Under the pieces are notes generated by a model. It did not search any database. It worked only from the letters and a program-made list of their open reading frames with translations, and was not told the DNA's origin. From positions 1 to 15,978 of the forward strand of contig JBCCZC010000089.1 of the NCBI GenBank assembly GCA_039188505.1: a stretch of 15,978 nt of DNA, written 5' to 3'. Position numbers and translations under genes: made by a program. The stretch comes from JBCCZC01 sp039188505 (GTDB lineage Bacteria; Pseudomonadota; Gammaproteobacteria; Xanthomonadales; SZUA-38). This document shows, piece by piece, positions 7,401 to 13,400 of the stretch. Within the stretch, counting starts at the first letter, position 1; each line of letters begins with the position of its first letter.

Positions 7401-10400
7401 TCGACGGCGAGGAAGCCGAAGTCGAGGGTCATGTCGCCGTTGTCGTCGTCCGGATCCTGAAGTCCACCCTGGAAAGACTCGGCGGCGCCCACCGGCTCCG
7501 AATCGATGTCCAGCGAGAACACCGGAGAAACGGTCTCCGTGCCCAGTCCGCCCGGCTGGATCCCGTTGTCGTCGCCATCGACACCGTCGTCATCGACGGC
7601 TGTCGGTGTCGAGGACAGCGCCAGTCCGTCCGGCGGCGTCGGCAGCCGCAGGTAATAGCGTCCCGGCGGCAGGTTCTCGAACAGATAGTCGCCATTGGGG
7701 TCCGTCACGGTGTCGGCAACGCGGACATCGTCGGTGCCTCCGACCATGCCGTCGCCACCCGGCAGCCATAGCTCGACGGTCACGCCGTCGATACCCGCTT
7801 CACCCACGTTCTGGCGACCGTCGTTGTTCGGGTCCTCGAACACCGTGGAGCCGACGGCGACCAGTGAGGCCGGATCGACGAAACCAAAGTCGACGGTCAT
7901 GTCGCCGGCCGCATCGTCCGAGTCGTCCTGGTTGCCGCCCTGCCCGGTCTCGTCAGTGGACTCCGTACCCGCCTCCAGCGCGATGACCGGTGACCGCGTC
8001 ACGGCCCCGGCACCACCGGGCTGATCGCCGTTGTCGTCGCCGTCCTCGGCGTTGTCCTCGGGATCGGTGTTCGTCGAGGACAGCGGTGCGTCGGCGGGCG
8101 GCGTCAGAATCTCCACGAAGTACTCGCCGATCGGCAGGTTGGTGAAGAGGTAGTCTCCATTCGCGTCCGAGTCCGTCGTGCCGAAGAACTCGTCATCTGC
8201 CGTGCCCGGCAGCCCGTCCGGGCCAACCCGATAAAGATCGAGGGTGACGCCGGCGATGCCGGTTTCGCCGGGGTCCTGGAGCCCGTTGTTGTTGATGTCG
8301 CGGAAGACCGTCGACCCGATGGCCACCAGATCCGCCTCCGGGATGAAGCCGAAGTCGATGGTCATGTCGCCGTTGTCATCGTCAGCGACAGCGGGGCCGT
8401 TGTCGAAGGTGCCGCCCTGGGCGAACTCGTCGCCGCCGTCGGGCTCGCCGTCGATCCGGAGCTGGATGACCGGAGAGCGCGCCGGGCCGTTGAAGACGTC
8501 CTGGGTGCCGTTGTCGTCGGCGTCCTGCCCGTTGTCCGCCGTACCGTCGAAGGTCGAGGAGCGCGGTGCACCGAGCGGGGGGGCGGGAATGACCACGAAG
8601 TAGTCGCCTTCCGGCAGACTGTCGAACAGGTAGTTCCCGTCATTGTTGGTGACGGTCTGGGCCAGGAGTAGATTCAGATCCGCGGAGAACAGCTGCACCG
8701 TAGTACCCGCCAGACCATCTTCGCCCGGGCCTTGGGTGCCGCTGTCGTCGGGGTCTTCGAAGACCGTGGAGCCGATCGCGACCACGTCCAGCACCGGCAC
8801 GAAGCCGAAGTCGACGGTCATCTCGCCGTTGTCGTCGTCCGCGCCGGTCAGGCCAGCGTCCTGGATGCCACCCTGTCCGGCCTCGTCGCCGTCGTCCGGC
8901 TCGCCGTTGATCTGCAGCGTGACCACCGGCGACAGGACCTCGGTGCCGATGCCGCCGAGCTGCTCGCCGTTGTCGTCGATGTCCGTCGAGTCGTCGAGGC
9001 GCGACGTCCGCGTCGAGGACAGCGGCGCCGCGGCGGGCGGTGTCGGAATGCGGACGTAGTAGGCGCCGGCCGGGAGATTGTCGAACAGGTAGTCGCCCTG
9101 GGCGTCGGTCGTGGTCGTCGTCAGCAGGCGATCATCGCCGCCACCGATGGCCCCGTCGTCACCGGGGAGGTACAGCTCGACGACGATGCCCGGAATGCCG
9201 GCCTCGCCCCCGTCCTGTTGGCCGTTGTTGTTCGGATCCAGAAACACGGTCGAGCCCAGCGCCACCACGTCGGTCACGGGCACGAAACCGAAGTCGACGG
9301 TCATGTTGCCGTTGTCCTCGTCCGCGCCGATGCCGTCGTTGTCCTGCATGTTGCCCTGGAAGGTCTCGAAGGCATCGCCCACCTCGTCGTCGATCGCGAG
9401 ATCGAAGACCGGGGACTGCGCTACGGTGCCGAACCCACCCGGCTGGGTGCCGTCGTCGTTGCCGTCGACGTTGTCGTCGGTGGTCGCCGTCGGCGTCGAG
9501 GACAGGAGCCGCAGCTCGAGGCCTCGGCCCGGGTCGAAGCTCGAGGCCGCGACCTGGACGTAATAGTCCCGCGCCGGCAGCTGGTCGAACAGGTAGTCCC
9601 CATTCGCGTCCGTCGTGGTCGTCGCGATGAGGAAGTCGTCGCCGCCTCCAATCACCCCGTCATTGCCCGGATCGAAGAGCTGCAGGTCCACGTCCGGGAG
9701 CCCGAGCTCACCGGTGTCCTGGACGCCGTTGTTGTTGCCGTCCTCGAAGACCGTGGAGCCCACGGCGACGATGTCGAGCACCGGCACGAAGCCGAAGTCG
9801 AGCGTCATGTTCCCGTTGTCGTCGTCCGCGGCGTCCTGCAGGTTGCCCTGGAACGTTTCCCGGTCGTCCTGCGGCTCGTCCCCAACGGCGAGGTTGAAGA
9901 CCGGGGATTCGACGAGCGTACCGATGCCACCGGGCTGGGCCCCGTCGTCGTTGCCGTCGGTGTTGTCGTCCATGGCGCTGGTCGGCGTGCTTGACAGCGG
10001 CGCGGTCGCCGGGGGCGTCGGGATACGGATGAAATAGTCGCCCGCGGGGAGGAACGGGAAGAAGTAATCGCCCATGCCGTCCGTGGTGTCCGTCGAGACG
10101 AGGAAATCGTCCGCCGTACCGGCGAGACCATCGGCGCCGGTATCCCAGAGCTGGACGTCGACCCCCGGGATTCCGGTGTCACCAGCATCCTGGACGCCGT
10201 TGTTGTTCGGATCCTCGAAGATCGTGGAACCGACGCTGACCACGTCGGCGACGCCGGCGGCGAAGAAGCCGAAGTCGAGCGTCATGTCGCCGTGGTTGTC
10301 ATCGGGGCCGTCGTCGGCGTCGCCGCCCTGGGCAAACTCGTCGCCGGTCATCGCGTCGCCGGTGGGCTCGTCGTCGGGGGCCAGCGCGAACAGCGGTGAC

Positions 10401-13400
10401 CGCACTACGGTGCCCGGTCCGGCCGGCTGGTCGCCGTCGTCATCATTGTCGACCCGGTCGTCCGTGAAGGACGTCGGCGTCGACGACAGCGGTGCGGCGA
10501 CCGGCGGCGTCGGAATCTCGATGTAGTAGTCCGTCGCGGGCGGCAGCTGGTCGAAGAAGTAGTTGCCCGCCATATCGGTGAGCTGGGACGTCAGGTCGAT
10601 ATCGTCCGCGGTGCCGATCATGCCGTCGGGGCCCGCGCGCTTGAGCTCGACCAGCACGCCGGGAATGCCGGCGTCCGTGCCGTCCTGGAGGCCATTGTTC
10701 TCGGCATCAAGGAACACGGTCGAGCCGACGGAGACGACCTCCGCTGCCACGGCGACGTTGACGAACCCGAAGTCGATCGTCATGTCGCCGTTGTTGTCGT
10801 CGATGCCGTCGTCCGTGTCTCCCGCCTGGGCGTCCTCATCGTCGCCGGCGGTGCCGTCGCCCGTGGGCTCGTCGTCCGGCAGCAGCTCGATCAGCGGCGA
10901 GGTCACCACCGTGCCGGCGCCCCCGGGCTGGGAACCGTTGTCATCGCCGTCTTCCTCGTTGTCCGCCGTATCGGTCGGCGTCGAGGACAGCAGGAAGCCC
11001 GCAGGCGGCGTCGGGATGCGCACCTGATAGTTGCCCGGCGGAAGGTCGCCGAAGAAGTAGTTGCCGCCGCCGGCGGTCGTGGTCGTCAGGAAGGCCGTCG
11101 TCTCAGCGCCCTCGATGACGCCATTGCCGTCCGTGTCCTGCAGCAGCTCGACGGAGACGCCGTCGATGCCGTTCTCGGTCCCGTCCTGGAAACCGTTGTC
11201 GTTGGGATCTTCGAAGACGGTCGAGCCGATGCTGACCAGCTGCGCCGCCGGGATGAAGCCGAAATCAACGGTCATGTTGCCGTTGTCTTCGTCGATGGCG
11301 TCGTCCTGGGCGCCGCCCTGGAAGTTCTCGACGCCGGTCATGGCGTCGCCGGCGACCTCGCCGTTGATCGCAAGGTTGATGATCGGCGACCGCACGACGG
11401 TGCCGCCACCGGACTGGGCGCCATCGTCGTTACCATCGACGTTGTCGTCCAACGTGGCCGTCGGCCGCGAGGACGTCGGGAATGTCTCCAGGCCCCGACC
11501 CGCGCCGAAGCTCGTGGTCTCGACTTGAACGTAGTAGTCCCCCGGCTGAAGATCGCGGAAGAAGTAGTCTCCCCCGCCGCTGGTGGTCGTGCTGGCAACG
11601 AAGATGTCGTCCGCGGTGCCCACCAGGCCATCGGGGCCCGGCGCGTAGAGGCCGACGTCCGCGTCGTCGATGCCCAGCTCCCCGCCGTCCTGGACGCCGT
11701 TGTTGTTCGGGTCTTCGAAGACCGTCGAACCGATGGAGACCGAGGTGAAGAAGCCGAAGTCGACCGAGAGGTTCGATTGGTTATCGGGCAATTCGGACCC
11801 GTCCGAGGCAGTTCCCTGCGGGTTCGTGATCGGAGCGCGGTCCGCATCGGTCGTGGGCTCGGCGGGCATGGTCGCCGACCCGAGCGTCGCCACGCCGGAG
11901 CGGAACCGCGAACCCGGCGTCACGGTCGTACCGTTGTCGTCCGAATCGGTGTCGTCATCCGGGTCCCCGGCGGGCTCGAAGGGCATCGTCGCGAGGGCGC
12001 CGGTGCTCGATGCCAGGTTCACCAGGCTCGGGGGCAGCTCGACCTCGACGCGGTAGTCGCCCGGTGGGAGATCGTCGAAGAGGTAGTAGCCGCCGCTGGC
12101 CGTTGTGGTCGTCGGCTGCTGGATGCCGCCCGTGTCCGGGTCGGAATCATAGGGGGCGCCGCTCGCGTCGAGGAGACGCACGGTCACGCCGTCGATGCCG
12201 ACCTCGCCCGCGTCGAGCTCACCGTCGTTGAAGTCGGTGCCCGCGCCCTCGTCGAGGAAGACGCGATTGCCCAGAGCGAATGGTCGGTAGTAGCCGAAAT
12301 CGATCGAGAAGTTGGAGAAGTTGTCGGCGAACGCGTCGTCATCGTCGTCCGTGGCGTCATCGGACCGGAGCCGCTCGTTGGTCGGCTCATTGTCAGCGGG
12401 CCCGAGGACGACGGGGGCCGAGGCGAGGCCGTCGAAGGTGCTGCCGGTGGCGTTGCCGTCCTTGTCGGTGCCACCGAGGCCCGTCACGACGAGCGTGCCA
12501 TCGTCGCGGTTGTCGACGTCGCTGTCCGGCGTGTCCTGACCGAAGGTCGAGGTGAACAGGTCGGCAAGCGGGCCGCCCATGCCGTTCTGGCCGTCCTCGA
12601 CGACCACGTAGTAGGTGCCGGCGGGAAGACCCGAGAACGCATACTTGCCGTCCGCATCGGTGGTCGTCGTGCCGAAGAGGCGATCGTCGGCGCTGGCGCC
12701 ATCGCCCGTCTCGTCGCTCAGGACGCTGACCCGCACGCCTTCGATGCCGGGTTCGCCGTCCTCGGCCACGCCATCATGGTCGACGTCGAGCCAGACGAGA
12801 TTCCCCAGGCGGTAGGCCTCGGGCAGGATCACGCCGACCCGGGGCGGTTCGGCCGCGAGCAGGAAGGAGCTGTCGTCCGTTCGCTGCGCCCGGTGGGCAA
12901 AGGTATTCCACGCGGGATTGAAGAGATCATTCGCGCTGTTGCCGTCCTCGAAGAGCGACGGCGTCGAGATCGGGGATCCCTCCGGTGCGCGCATCGGCAC
13001 CTCGAAGACCACGGTTTCCGCGGGCCCCCAGGGTGAGCCGACGCCACCATCGCCGAAGGGAATGGTAATCCGGAAGCCGGTGACGGTGGTCAGGTCGGCC
13101 GGAAGCGTCGTCGAATAGCTGTCGACGCAGCCCGGCGGCCAGTCCTCGAAGGGCGGCAGACCCTCGAGCTCGCTACGGCACGGGAGCGGCTCGGTCGTGT
13201 ACTCGATGACGGTGCCCGTCGGCGTGACATCCGACAGTCCGGCGTTCAGGGTGATCGAACCGTCGAGCACGGGCCGGAAGGTCGATCCGCGCGGCAGACC
13301 GAAGAGCGCCGGGCCGACGCCGGTGTCGTTGAGGTCGGGAAGGACGTCGTAGAGCACGTAATTGGTGAGACCGACGTTACCCGAGTTCACGACGCGAACG

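Noticed and set aside
5543..12814. Possible CRISPR array or satellite DNA
   Set aside because: The period is 450-540 bp and differences preserve the reading frame and protein motifs, so this is a coding repeat, not a CRISPR array.
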